This document shows positions 24,621 through 36,730 of a DNA stretch of 64,000 nucleotides, one piece after another. The DNA comes from Dastarcus helophoroides (Eukaryota > Arthropoda > Insecta > Coleoptera > Bothrideridae): assembly GCA_028583605.1 (NCBI GenBank), contig CM053328.1, positions 14,443,107 to 14,507,106 on the forward strand. The letters are read 5' to 3'. The stretch's first letter is position 1; each line of letters starts with the position of its first letter. The translations under genes were made by a program, and so were the position numbers. The notes beneath the pieces were generated by a model. The model was not told the DNA's origin and ran no database searches. It saw only the letters and a program-made list of their open reading frames with translations.

Positions 24621-24900
24621 TTTGTAGAATAAATCTAATTTCCTTTTTTTCAATTTCTCGAGATTTCAAGTGTTTTGGTTTTATTTAACATAAAAAAATT
24701 TAACAAATATTTTAGAGCCGTTGTGACACAGCTGCAGCAGGTGTAACTACGATGATGTCCTCTATTTTTGGTCAATAAAAATAATTAAAAAATGGTTATC
24801 TTATATTTAAATTTGTGGGTCTAGGTTTTAATTTCAATGTTCTCTGTTTGTTTTTAATTTTTTTAAAACTTAAATGAACTAACCTTACTTATGGACCCGC
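24621..24900. other. Sequence between the repeat array and candidate exons
   Basis: No feature supported, apart from being directly downstream (minus strand) of the candidate terminal exon at 24901. Confidence 0.3.
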
Positions 24901-25140
24901 TTAAAGTGAGAATAACTCGCTTTGCTGCTTTTGTCGAATAATATCTATCAAGTTAACTATTATCAAGAAAGTCCTTCGAAAAACGTCAGACAAAACAGAC
25001 GGGAATGTAGTTACACTAAAAAATGATGAAATTTTAATAAAAACATACTAAATTGTTGATACATACCTGTTGAAAAGACTTAATGATGATGGAGAGAAAT
25101 CGTGAATCCACGAAAGACCAAAATGCTCAGATTCTTTCGA
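24901..25140 (-). CDS. Candidate last two exons of a minus-strand host gene (hypothetical)
   Basis: A frame reading SKESEHFGLSWIHDF... runs to a canonical donor CAG|GTATGT (exon end 25067). A 51-bp intron (25016-25066) follows, with acceptor TTTTTTAG. The same frame continues (VTTFPSVLSDVFRRTF...) to TAA at 24901-24903, ending SELFSL. Donor, tiny intron, acceptor and phase agree, which is unusual by chance, and the residues are not the Phe/Lys/Asn mix typical of noise here. The 5' limit is unsure: the frame opens after a stop at 25153-25155, and a CTCAG acceptor lies at 25141-25142. I recognise no family. The piece may belong to the exons at 25.1-25.4 kb or 25.6-25.9 kb. Confidence 0.4.
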
Positions 25141-25376
25141 CTGAGACGGTTTTCACACAAATCTCTTTGATCGCTCCTCGTATATGTCGGCAGATAATTT
25201 TAAAACTGCGAAAGTCGCCCGCCGCGGTATCCTCCAATAGGAATTTCGATAATCGGCGCTTTAAATTCAAATTTGTACGCAGTATCGTCTACAAATGTAC
25301 ATCAAAATTGGGTTTTTGGGCGATATTAAAAATATATAAGCTATCGGCACACATTTACTCGTTTTAAGATAAATAC

Positions 25377-25391
25377 CTGCTCGTTGTCCAT
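25377..25391 (-). CDS. Candidate first coding exon, MDNEQ
   Basis: ATG GAC AAC GAG CAG is followed directly by GTATTT, a plausible donor. About 90 bp further on (minus) an acceptor-like CATTTGTAG leads into a frame reading TILRTNLNLKRRLSKFLLED..., open for about 53 codons to a TGA near 25130. That frame is not the one used by the exons ending at 24901. Either there are two small genes, or a splice in between is misread, or one reading is chance. Confidence 0.25.
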
Positions 25392-25599
25392 TCTTGCTAA
25401 ATTATCCAGCTTATTTATACATATAAAACTTATTTCCACTTGATTTTACGCCTTAACATCATCACATAACCTCCAATAATAAACGATAAACATTTTCAAT
25501 TTTCAGCGAAAAGTACTGAACTTTAAACTTTCCAACACATTTTACAAACTAATTTGGATCAATTTTTTCACATTTATTCCATTAAACACCATAATTCGA

Positions 25600-25812
25600 C
25601 TATACAAAATTGCTGCATTTTCGTAGCCGCAAACGCGTCACTTTTTGACTTTTGAATTTCACATTTTCAACGATTTTTCCGACACTATTGTCATAAATTC
25701 CATCCGATTCACCCTTATAAGCATCCTTTAAAGCTTTTTGTAACCTTTCTGGTCCCACATCTTTGCACATTTCGCTTCGAAAATCTCGGCGTCGTTTCAA
25801 AATTTCGGTTTG
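25600..25812 (-). CDS. Candidate terminal exon of a host gene (hypothetical protein)
   Basis: After an acceptor TTTTTGACAG (AG at 25813-25814) a 70-codon frame reads QTEILKRRRDFRSEMCKDVG, PERLQKALKDAYKG and onward to RLRKCSNFV and a TAG stop at 25600-25602. A poly(A) signal AATAAA follows 22 nt later (complement of 25573-25578). The 68-bp upstream intron has donor CAG|GTAAAT. The residue mix is that of a charged, helical soluble protein, not AT-rich noise. It sits just downstream of a CpG-rich island, as expected for a short housekeeping-type gene. I do not recognise the family. Confidence 0.45.
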   Translation of the reverse strand, partial: QTEILKRRRDFRSEMCKDVGPERLQKALKDAYKGESDGIYDNSVGKIVENVKFKSQKVTRLRLRKCSNFV

Positions 25813-25839
25813 CTGTCAAAAATAAATAATTTTTAGATA

Positions 25840-26400
25840 TTCAATGAGGATCGGCGAGAGCGCGCGGTTGCCGGATTTACCTGAAAATCTCCAAACGCCG
25901 CAATCTCCGTCGGAAAAGTGGAGGCCCCATTCTAACCTTTAAAATTCCGTCCGTCACCGCTACATTCGCCGTCGCATTTCTTTATTTTCGACACGACGAA
26001 CGTAAATAATCCTCGTTTATCGTAAACGCCGTCTTAAAATATCGTATAAAATTCGTTTTTATAGAAATAAATACACCCGACGCCTTTTGTGACACTTCTT
26101 CAAAATTAATATTTTTGACGCCATCGGCCCTTTCCGCCTCCGATCGAAACAATTTCCCTTGCCGTCAATTTTGACGTTTCACCGTCGGACTCCGCCCCTC
26201 GCGATTTTCCCCACAAAAACGCGAATATTTTCCAAAATACTCCGCTCGGCCCCGTAAAAATCCCACGCGGGGCAAAAGACCCCGTCCTCTCGAGCCTGCC
26301 GTAACTCGCCGACACCCACCTACCGCGCGGTCGGAGGAGATGTCCGCACAAAATTCCGCCCCACGTGACCCTAATTCTAATTTTTCCATTGGTAAATGTT
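25840..26400 (-). promoter_or_regulatory. CpG-rich island, probable promoter and 5' region
   Basis: This is the most GC- and CpG-rich stretch of the window, with many CGCG, GCCG and TCGGCG words between AT-rich flanks. It lies immediately upstream, on the minus strand, of the candidate exons at 25.6-25.9 kb. Open frames at 26106-26408 and 26165-26389 lie in it, but the composition favours chance openness. A 5' UTR or promoter island of a host gene is the simplest reading. Confidence 0.45.
25881..25931 (-). CDS. Candidate penultimate exon, in phase with the terminal exon
   Basis: The 51-nt frame NGASTFPTEIAAFGDFQ ends at a CAG|GTAAAT donor (GT at 25879-25880) and joins in phase to QTEILKRRR after the 68-bp intron. 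A TAG lies just upstream in the same frame (25932-25934). The coding part must therefore begin after an acceptor there, or the true start uses another frame. Two other frames through this GC-rich stretch are also open. Confidence 0.3.
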
Positions 26401-26810
26401 ACACACACTTCAACGCTTAATATAATATAGCGATGAATGCATGGCTATGAAACGTTTTAATTTTATTAAATTAATTATATTTCTTATAGTATCCCTAGTA
26501 TTTATTAAAACGTTAAGTATTTTTTAAGAGTATGATTTGTGTTAAACATTCACCTTTATAAAGTGGAACCTGACAAAAATGCCAAACATATCTGGTTTCA
26601 CTTTTTTTGCTTTTCGAGTTGCAGACTTGGCACGGTTTTTAAGGTTATTTTTTTATATTCCCTCTTGTTGTACAAACTACTGAAGAAATATTTCCTGAAA
26701 TCAAAACTACGCCGTCAAATCAACAGGTAGATAGTGTTATAACTAATAGTATCACGAAAAAAAATAATAAAACAACTTACATAAAAGAAAACCCTAATGC
26801 AGTATACAAT
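26401..26810. other. AT-rich spacer
   Basis: No feature supported. It lies between the CpG island and the 2.3-kb inverted-repeat element. Confidence 0.35.
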
Positions 26811-27666
26811 GTGTCCCACTGGGAATTGCCGCGATCGATATCTGACAAAGTACCTATTTAAAAATTTTAAAAATTTAGCAGCTTAGCAAAGTTAATGAGG
26901 TCACCACAACTAAAATATTGCAAAGTTGTAGTACTTCTGAGTATACCGGAAGTTGACAGCAACTTCGTTATTTTAAATAAGACACTCCATATATTTTTGC
27001 ATTTTTGCATTTTATTTATTATTTTAAAGCCACTTTAAATAATAAACATTGTTCTTAAAATTCATAGTTTTTGAGATAATTGGATTTTTATAAAAATTTG
27101 AAAGATGCAAGGTCCTTTAAAATTCTTTGTATCCTTTTTTTGGAAACCGGACATTAGTTTTATGTTTTGTACTTAGGTAGAACACATATAAAGTTATCTT
27201 GCACAACTTTTATGTTTTAAAACATTATATCAAATGTTGAATTCACGTCTCAACATTTTGATAAGTTCAAACAGCAATAACTTTGTTATTTTAAATACCA
27301 TTTCAATTCCATTTTTTTAGCCTATCTTATGTAGATTTTGATAATCTTTTACTAATATAAGCTTACTAAAGAATGCTGCAAAAATTTTTAGAAATAATTA
27401 CAATTTTTTACTTTTATTTTCCCACTTTACATTAAATGAACTCGGGTCGCATATCAGTTCCATTATGAGCAGAAATAATTTCTATCGACAATTAAACTAT
27501 GACAAACCTTGTGTTAAATTACTTACAGTTTATTTTATAGTGTGTGGTAAAGCCAAAATGGAAACATGCACGACAATTTTTTTTAGTAATAAGAATTATT
27601 TTAAACTGTTTATCATTTTCTGATGATGTAACCAAGTGATATCACGAACATTTGACATGGTAAATA

Positions 27667-27892
27667 AAATACAAATCGTATCCCCTGAAACCAAGAAAGA
27701 TTTAAAAAAACAGAGGTAGCTCTAACGCGTTTCGATAGCCAAGCTATCTTCTTCAAAGAGAGAGTATCTCTCTAAAGATGACAAACTCGCTATCGAAACG
27801 CGTTAAAGCAACCTCTGTTGTGTTTTTAAATATTTCTTGGTTTCAGGGGACAAGATTTTTATTTTAATTTTTAAAGATAACCAAGGACCAGT
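27667..27892. mobile_element. MITE family A, copy 2
   Basis: It begins AATACAAATCGTATCCCCTG and ends with CAAGATTTTTATTTTAATTT and CCAAGGACCAGT. Each half carries ACGCGTTTCGATAGC, and the inner parts form a hairpin GATAGC-TTG-GCTATC. It lies in the loop of the 2.3-kb element. Confidence 0.85.
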
Positions 27893-28578
27893 TTGATACA
27901 GTTATAAATTTCCTGCCGAATATCTAGCTTAGGCAAAGTCCTCATGAAATTCAGTAAAGCAGATGATAGAAAATATCACAAATTTCGATTTTGTCAAAGG
28001 GAAATCAGATAGAAGAAAATCTCTTGTTGATAATAAAAATTTCCAATTATGTCGACTGGCCATGTTTTAATTTTAGCTTCAACACGCATTATGAACTACT
28101 ACAAATGATATACCTGACTGTTTCATAATTTAATTGTCGCTATGTACTGGTTTTTTTTTAGTACATTTCATTTGTTTTTACTTATTATGTAACTAATATG
28201 TTACTCAATAAGAAATTCAATGACTGTGAAATAAAAAACTAAGAGTTGAAATTGCAATTATTGTTACCAGTTATAAAAGAAATCCTCACAATGCGTATAT
28301 TAGTTAAAATATAATTTGAATCTGCACAAATTAGGTCAAAAAAATATAGGCTGTTTCATTTGAGGTAACAAAGTTATCGCTGTTTGAATTTATCAAAATT
28401 TACAGTCCTGAATCACCACTTGGTAGAGTGTTTTTTAATTTATAAAAGTTGTACAAAGTAGCTTTATATGTGTTCTGCTTACATACCAAATATGCAATTG
28501 ATATCTAGTTTTTGAAAAAAGATACAGAGAATTTCGTGGGACCTTGCATCTGTCAATTTTTTTATAAAAATCCAATTA

Positions 28579-28806
28579 AAATACAAATCTTGTCACCTGA
28601 AACCAAGAAAGATTAGAAAACACAACAAAAGTTGTTCAAGCGCGTTTCGATAGCCAACCTGTCATCTTCAAAGAATATCTCTCTGAAGATGATAGCTTGG
28701 CTATCGAAACGCGTTAGAGTATAACCTTTGTTGTGTTTTCTAATCTTTCTTGGTTTCAGAAGACAGGATTTGTATTTCAATTTTTGAACATGAGCAAGGA
28801 CTGGTC
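28579..28806. mobile_element. MITE family A, copy 3
   Basis: It begins AATACAAATCTTGTCACCTG and ends CAGGATTTGTATTTCAATTT followed by AGCAAGGACTGGTCC. The inner half reads CTGAAGA, T, GATAGC, TTG, GCTATC, GAAACGCGTT (28683-28714). It interrupts the right arm of the 2.3-kb element, splitting ATAAAAATCCAATT from its continuation. Confidence 0.85.
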
Positions 28807-29139
28807 CATTGCAACAAAAAAAGAACAAACAAAAACAATTTTCTCAAAAACTATAAATTTTAAGAAAAATGTTTGTTTTTTAAAGTGACCTTTAAAATAT
28901 TAGATAAAATCAAAAATTCAAAAATATATTGGGTGGTTTACTTAAAATAACGAAGTTTGTGTCAATTTTCGGTATAACCAGAAATACTACAGCTTTGTAA
29001 ATATATTACTTGAGTTGGTTTTGTTGACTTTGCCAAGTTACCAAGTTTTCAAATGTTTTAGATAAGTACTTTGATAGATATCGATCGCGACGATACCCGG
29101 TGGGACACACTTTATTAAAAATGTATGCCAAGACCTAGA

Positions 29140-29330
29140 TGTGGCCCACCCTAGGAAGTCACTTTAAAAAGACATAAATCTACGTGGCCGTTCTAGGAGA
29201 TCACAATGGAAAAACGTAAATCTATGTAGCCCGTCCAAGAAAGTCAAAATGGAAAAACGTAACTTTACGACGTTCTCCGAGGAAATCAAATGCAAAAACG
29301 TAAATCTGCGGGGTTCATCCGTCAAGTGTT
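29140..29330. repeat. Minisatellite, about 42-bp unit, four to five copies
   Basis: Units of 41-43 bp each end in GGAAAAACGTAA or a variant and start ATCTACGTGG / ATCTATGTAG. Divergence between units is moderate, so it is not a young array. Confidence 0.75.
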
Positions 29331-29472
29331 AAAGTTTTCATTTTTAGCTTTTGCAAAAAAAGGTGGCTTATTTGTAATGCTTGAAGACCTGAGGTAACAC
29401 AGTTATTATTATGATAACAAAATAAATATTAATTGGCAAATAATTTTCAATAAATGAGAAAGGAAGATTAAT

Positions 29473-30930
<1,458 letters not shown>

Positions 30931-30943
30931 ATAAAGGGTTTGG

Positions 30944-31608
30944 TACTGAAGGCTTCCACGGCCAAAGTCAGTACAGGATATAGTTCTTCCGGGATTGGAT
31001 CGTGTCAAAGAACTACTAAAAGTGTTTGACGTTTCGCACACCATCGTAGGGGGCTTCTTCAGGAACAAGGAAACAATAAATGAAAAATAAAATACAAGAA
31101 AATATGAAGTAGGAAAAATAAAAAAAGCCAATTTCAAAACATCAGAGCACGGTAATTCACTATGTCTACCATACCAGAGACAAAACTTTTCCGAATTGAA
31201 AATTGGTACAAAAGATGAGAAAGTTTAGACAGACGAGCACGGTAAACCAGTATCTCCACCATACCAGAGGAAAAACTCTTCAACAGAAGAGTTGTTGACG
31301 AGTTTCGCCTCTGGTATGGTGGACATACTAAGTAACGGTGTTTTTCTGTCTAAACTTTCTTATCCTTTGTACCAATTTTTATTTCAGAAGAGTTTCGCCT
31401 CTGGTATGGTGGACATACTGAGTAACCGTGCTCCGATGTTTTGAAATTGGCTTTTTTCATTTTTCTTTTTTGTATATTTCCTTGTATTTTATTTTTTTAT
31501 TTATTTTTTCCTTGCTCCTGAAGAAGCCTCCTAAGGTGGCGGGCAAAACGTCAAACACTTTTAGTAGTTCTTTACCACATTCCAATTTCGGAAGAAGTAT
31601 ATCCTCTA
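30944..31608. mobile_element. Foldback family B, copy 1, about 665 bp
   Basis: The two halves are long near-perfect inverted repeats around about 31285. The mirrored blocks are GGATATA-TTCTTCCG, TCAAAGAACTACTAAAAGTG, GACGTTTCGC, GGCTTCTTCAGGA, CCAATTTCAAAACATC and a module CACGGTAA-TCAGTATGTCC, ACCATACCAGAGGCGAAACT. That module occurs twice per arm, four times in all. ATAAAGGGTTTGG flanks the element directly on both sides (30931-30943 and 31609-31621) as a perfect 13-bp repeat. No protein is encoded. The left tip (GAAGGCTTCCACGGCC) is missing on the right. Confidence 0.85.
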
Positions 31609-31621
31609 ATAAAGGGTTTGG

Positions 31622-33520
31622 ATGGAATAAATTTATAAAATTATTAATATGGCGATTATTTTTTCTAGACATATTATTTTTTTGTTTAATTTTTATTTAT
31701 AATAAATTTTAACGGGGTTAAACCTGAGAATTTAACTTTTAATAACAATTTTTTTAATTTAATTTTTCTTGAGGTTAGTGCAGGAAATTGTTAAAGAAAG
31801 AAGAAATAATTCAAGACTAATACCAAAACAATGCTCTTTAAATTTCTCGTCCTTCCAACATATGTAATACCAAATGAAACATTTTGTCTCCGATCGCCTT
31901 AAACATAATGAAGGTTTGCTGCAATATAAGCGAAGGCGCTTTAAAAATAAATTCAAATAAAGCAAAAAATATTTCATATTCCGCATGTAGGCAAAATGGA
32001 ATATGCGGATGTTCCGGTTATTTGGATAAGATGCCAGAAGCTTTTCTTAGGCCATGTACCATATAATGCAATATTCGGGCCCTAAGCTTTACCTCTATTG
32101 AGCCGATATTCCCAATACTAAATAAAAGCAAGCAAACAAATACGATGCCGAGAGCCTTCCCAAACTTTTTTCGCTATATTAAAATTCTAACCCACACAAG
32201 GCGAATTAAACATTGAAATGGTAATGACCCGCCCAACAAACTTCCATATTTTTCTTAATCGATCCCGAGGCGCAGCAAGCGATTGAAAACGCCCCTGATT
32301 TAGTGTTCAATATGTAAAGTGATCCTACAAAAAAAGGCAATGACCCTTGCAAGCGAATTTATTCTGAATTATGAAGCTATTCACTCCATTACCTCGAGTA
32401 AAAGCATTGAAAATATTTGAAGTCAAGCGAAATTTTGTCCATAAAAGCTCAGGATGCGTGTGAAACATGAGAATGCTCTATTAAATATTTAGAGAAAACG
32501 GCAACTCCGGAGAATTAGTCTAGATTGCCTTCTGCGATCAGGCGCCTCATCTTCAATAATATATCATTCACCAGGTTTGGTACCCAAATTGCCTTCTTAA
32601 ATTAATACCACCACCTCATTTACTTAAATATTCACGGTATATTTACCGAGGAACGCCGCAATAAACCACATTATTACACGCATCCCGCGTCTTGACTTAA
32701 ACCGAAGCAAAGTACCCCTCGAGATTTATATTTCATAAGATTTCCGAGACCTATTCGTTACGCCCACCATGAACTATATTTCGCCTAATTTCCTAGTGAA
32801 ATTACGATACGCACGACGAAGGAAACCCCCGAGGCATAGCCGCTTAGCGACAATATTTCTTCAGGGGAGTTGGCTCGAGTTAAAAAAATATGAAGTCACC
32901 TGAGTTTTTCGGGTGGATTCATTTACTTTACAGCGCTAATATACACTGACGTTTTCTCAATTGGACCATGTCAAGGAACTTATCGATCGGGTGAAAGGAC
33001 GTGTATGTTACGGCATGTTGAGATTACTTATCCACTTTCCTGCAGGTTCGGTAACTAATCTCGCTTCCTCTACGTAGATGCCTCTTACTTCAAATGACCG
33101 TCGTCTCAAGGTGACACTTTTAGAGCAAGTTATCTCGCTTCGTGCTGTTTAAAACTGGTCTATTTTTTATAAAAGACATTGATTTATAAACTGTCTGTTT
33201 ACGTCAACAAAATCTAAGGTATTATAATACGTTTTCTTAAAAAAAAAGAAATTGATGAAACTTTGCAAAAACATTTTTAAATATAATTATATTGAAACCA
33301 TTGAGAAAGTCTTGAGTTATTTTACAAAATAATTGTAAATCATGTTGGTTTAAAGATTAATATAGTTTTTTACGAGAAAATAATAATTTCACAGAATTAT
33401 TCCTAATAAACCTGTACAAGACTAAAAAAAGAGAAATTGTTCATATTTTTTTATCGAATAATATATTCAAAAAAATTATCAGAACCTTTTATAAAGATTG
33501 TCCATTACAGTGTTTTTTAA
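31622..33520. other. Largely non-repetitive island
   Basis: From about 32070 to 33150 the sequence is more complex than most of the window and has no partner elsewhere in it. No frame is supported. It could be ancestral intronic or intergenic DNA with regulatory content, but nothing specific is visible. Confidence 0.35.
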
Positions 33521-33524
33521 ATTC

Positions 33525-33640
33525 AATTTACTCGCAAAGGGCAATCCCATTGTGCCTTCAGAGTAGGAGGAGGCGAGTAGGATGCGGAAAGAAGGATGGC
33601 GATGAACCACTTTCTTAAACAAGAATAGATTTTTTGGAAC
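33525..33640 (-). mobile_element. 3' end fragment of the CR1/jockey-type family
   Basis: On the minus strand it reads VHRHPSFRILLASS, then TMGLPFASKLN. The DNA matches 42425-42560 (ACTCGCAAAG-GCAA, CCATT-TGCCTT, ATGGCGATGAACC, TTCTTAAAC). That is the extreme 3' end of the larger minus-strand element. A severely 5'-truncated copy of about 120 bp is the simplest explanation. Confidence 0.6.
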
Positions 33641-33687
33641 AATTCCACGCAAATATTTTCGCTACATGCTAATTGAAGCATTATTCT

Positions 33688-34442
33688 CTGCTGAGATAAT
33701 AAGCCTTGTATATACGAATATATACAAGTTTATTACGATGCAATTGAAATCTAATTTCATTAGAGTCTAATGAAAACTAGACTGCAATTGCAAAGTTCAC
33801 GTAGATGAGGCAAAGCTTGTATCGCGGGTTGCATCGCAACATCCATAGATACAAACGTCCTCGGCGTGACTTTACTTTCATCTAGTTTTGACAAATGACC
33901 AATTAAATGTTCTGTAATTAAACAGTTAAGCCTGCTTAAAATTGAAAATATGTACAACCTCAACCATAGACTAGTTTCGGCTTTCCTTGACCTCATTAGT
34001 ACGGTGCGGTGGTTGTATACATTTTCTGTAAATTGGTCATTTGTCAAAACTAGATGAAAGTAAAGTCACGGCGAGGACGTTTGTATCTATGGATGTTGCG
34101 ATGCAACCCGTGATACAAGCTTTGCCTCATCTACGTGAACTTTGCAATTGCAGTCTAGTTTTCATTAGATTCTAATGAAATTAGATTTCAATTGCATCGT
34201 AATAAACTTGTATTACAGAACATTTAATTGGTCATTTATCAAAACTAGATGAAAGTAAAGTCACACCGAGGACGTTTGTATCTATGGATGTTGCGGTGCA
34301 ACCCGTGATACAAGCTTTGCCCCATCTACATGAACTTTGCAATTGCAGTCTAGTTTTCATTAGATTCTAATGAAATTAGATTTCAATTGCATCGTAATAA
34401 ACTTGTATATATTCGTATATACAAGGCTTATTATCTCAGCAG
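33688..34442. mobile_element. Palindromic element E with one arm tandemly duplicated
   Basis: Both ends read inward CTGCTGAGATAATAAGCCTT. The left arm (33688-33925) is mirrored by 34213-34442, and the inner part of that arm is present again at 34030-34212. Shared words include ATTACGATGCAATTGAAATC, TAATGAAAACTAGACTGCAA and ATCCATAGATACAAACGTCC. So there are three arm copies: one inverted and two direct. No coding sequence is convincing; the frame at 33760-34047 follows from the repeat. Confidence 0.85.
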
Positions 34443-35143
34443 GTACATCTTAAAAATTAATCCTTGTTGCCAAACTATGTTGTGTACTAATTCTCTAACA
34501 ATCCAAAAATGCATAATTATTAAAAATAAATAAAGTATTTACAAAAATTTAAAATACCTAATCTTTCTGTTTTTGGTTTTTCCACTTTAATGATTTTTCA
34601 AATTTCTCTTAAGTAGTTTAGTTTCATTCAATTTGGCAGTCTTCTCATTGTCTTTTTCATTTATTATTTCCTCTGTAAGTTGTGCGCGCAAGATTGTTTT
34701 CCAGATCGTATCTTCGGCGAGCGACTAATATACGAAGATATCTCTGCGCCACTTATCACGTTTAGTTATTACATTTATTTCTATTCTTACTTCTGTGTCA
34801 ATAGTTTACATTTCTTTAATAACTTTGCTAATAATAAATTCACAAAAGATTTACGCTTTCAGAAAACGAACTGTTTATCTAAATATCTTGAAACAAATTT
34901 TTGCCATTACTTACTATCTATAGTATTATCTTTATTTAATGTTATTGGACATTTTGCAAAGCTTATTTAATCAAATAACCCAAAACGAGTGGTACTAAAT
35001 TTATCGATTATGTCACAAAACACATAATAAAAACGATTTTTTCTTAACGTAGAATATTCAAAATTGAAAGGTCAAATGTCAAAAATGGAAATACTAGTCC
35101 AAGCGCACGCTACTGAAATTACATCGATGATTTGCGGTACAAA
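34443..35143. other. AT-rich spacer
   Basis: No feature supported. The frame at 34680-34970 looks like composition. Confidence 0.35.
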
Positions 35144-35280
35144 AATAGTATATTCTACAACAAGTTTTGGAAGGGCGCATATTCCACACGAGCGAAAAGT
35201 TTGCAGCCCGAGCCGCAGACGAGGGTGGCGGTTTGGCGAGTGTGGAATATGCCATTCCAAACGTGTTGCAGACTATACTG
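35144..35280. mobile_element. About 137-bp palindromic MITE
   Basis: GCATATTCCACACGAGCG faces CGAGTGTGGAATATGCC. The outer parts (ATAGTATATTCTACAACAAG / mirrored CTTGTTGCAGACTATAC-like) also pair. The loop is GC-rich (AGCCCGAGCCGCAGACGAGG). Open frames on both strands here simply reflect the palindrome. Confidence 0.65.
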
Positions 35281-36730
35281 TCTCTAACAGGATTATAGAA
35301 AAACCTCTAAATGTTCATAAAAATCTTCAAAATAGATTAAAAATTTGAAACGCGAGACTTTCAATAAATACCTTAATTGTTACATGTAACCATAGCAACG
35401 AAAGCAAATTACTTGATATTCCGCCCTTAAATAAACCTAAACGGCTTCTGATTCGTCGAAAGCCGTGCGGGAATATTAATATTTTAAACGGTGTGTAGAA
35501 TTACGAATATTCTGAACGGGTGCTGGAATGACATTTGTTCCATCACAATTTTTAGTCATAGAATGTGCAGTTTCTATAATAGTGTTAGAGAAATGCATTT
35601 TTGTCTTACCCATAACCTTATAAGAGGAACATATGTTGTATACTGGGAAAAATTTTTTGTTCATTTTACATGAAAATTTGTTTAAATTGTACGTAAATTT
35701 AGCACCGGTAGTAAGTTTACATTAATGCCCGAAAAATTAGCCTCACTGTGCGTATAAATGTACTACAATTTTACAAGGCAAGCTTGATATACAGGGTGAT
35801 TCAGTAATAATGGCATTGATTTAAAATAAGTGTGCGGAAGGTTTAGTAAAGTCAGAAAATCGAAAAAAATGTTTATTCGACTTTTTAAAATAGACCCAGA
35901 TCAACCCATTGACTACCAAAAGCCCGGTGCTACCACATTAATGCTTTACGGCAGCAGACAATTATTACGTTATTATCCACTTACCAGCTGCCGGACTGCC
36001 GGACTGGCGAGGCCAAAACATCGCTAATTAATGGGCAACAAATTTTTATTAGTTTTATTGACAAATAGGTATTTGTATTTTCATACGCTTAAAACTTTTT
36101 ACATTTTTTTGTTTCGTTAATCAATCGCTTTGATGAAAAGTAAAACGCAAATTCAAAAAAATAAACAAATCCAAACGACCCAAATTAATATATTAATTCT
36201 TGAAAATAAATAATGATACGACGCACTGGTTTATTCAATTTTAAAGCCTTTTAACGTTGGTTAGCAATTAGGTTGTTGTTTATAAAAATATGTCGACAAT
36301 AGTCCACAGTCAGAATAAATGCAGTGTACTTACATTAATACTCTAGTGCCTCTTTTTTAAGTTATTTTAGACCCTTCGGGCGCATAAAAAAAGTGATGAT
36401 TCATCGGTAAACTACACATTGTTTAAAAAGATTCTATCGAATCACAAAGGGCCACAAAAAATAAAACGTCGGGAAATAACTCTCGAGAATTAACCACTTT
36501 TAATACTTACACCCACAACAGAGAATTTAATTTAGCGTTGATATCAACGTTTACATCCATTTCGCGATTTCAATTTTTTAATTTTTGCGTAACTTTCTTC
36601 TACAATTAGTTGTTACCCAATTTTTGTATTAAAACAAACCACTCAACTACTTTCGCGCAACCATCGGTGGTGAAAGGATCATTTAATGTTTTTCGTATTG
36701 TCATTTAGATATAACCTAGCAATGTTTTGC
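35281..36730. other. Mixed sequence with one repeat shared with 63.3 kb
   Basis: A TACAGGGTG end lies at 35791. At 36020-36290 a stretch with GCTAATTAATGGGCAACAAA, TTTTTA and TTAATCAATCGCTTTGATGA matches 63325-63440 (GCTAATTAATGAACAACAAA, TCAATCAACCGGTCTGACGA). The remainder looks non-repetitive. Confidence 0.5.

Larger units (their letters stand above)
26811..29108. mobile_element. 2.3-kb DNA element with about 510-bp terminal inverted repeats
   Basis: It starts GTGTCCCACTGGG, and in reverse complement from the other end GTGTCCCACCGGG. The arms (about 26811-27325 and about 28345-29108) share CGCGATCGATATCT, AAAGTAC, ATTTTTATAAAAATT, AGATGCAAGGTCC, AGAACACATATAAAG and AAACAGCGATAACTTTGTTA in mirrored order. 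The right arm is longer because MITE A copy 3 interrupts it; copy 2 lies in the centre. No transposase is present. The superfamily is not determined, and the target duplication could not be read. Confidence 0.75.

Noticed and set aside
25083..25367. 94-codon plus-strand frame
   Set aside because: The opposite strand has matching splice sites and continuous frames in the same place; this one has no supporting signal.
26106..26408. 100-codon and 74-codon frames in the CpG-rich island
   Set aside because: High CpG content lowers stop-codon frequency in all frames; neither joins the candidate exons in phase.
28683..28714. Functional hammerhead ribozyme
   Set aside because: The core has an extra base between CTGAAGA and the stem, and I could not place closing stems I and III with a cleavage site. 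Kept only as a resemblance.
34680..34970. 96-codon frame
   Set aside because: Composition is AT-driven, with no recognisable domain or splice context.
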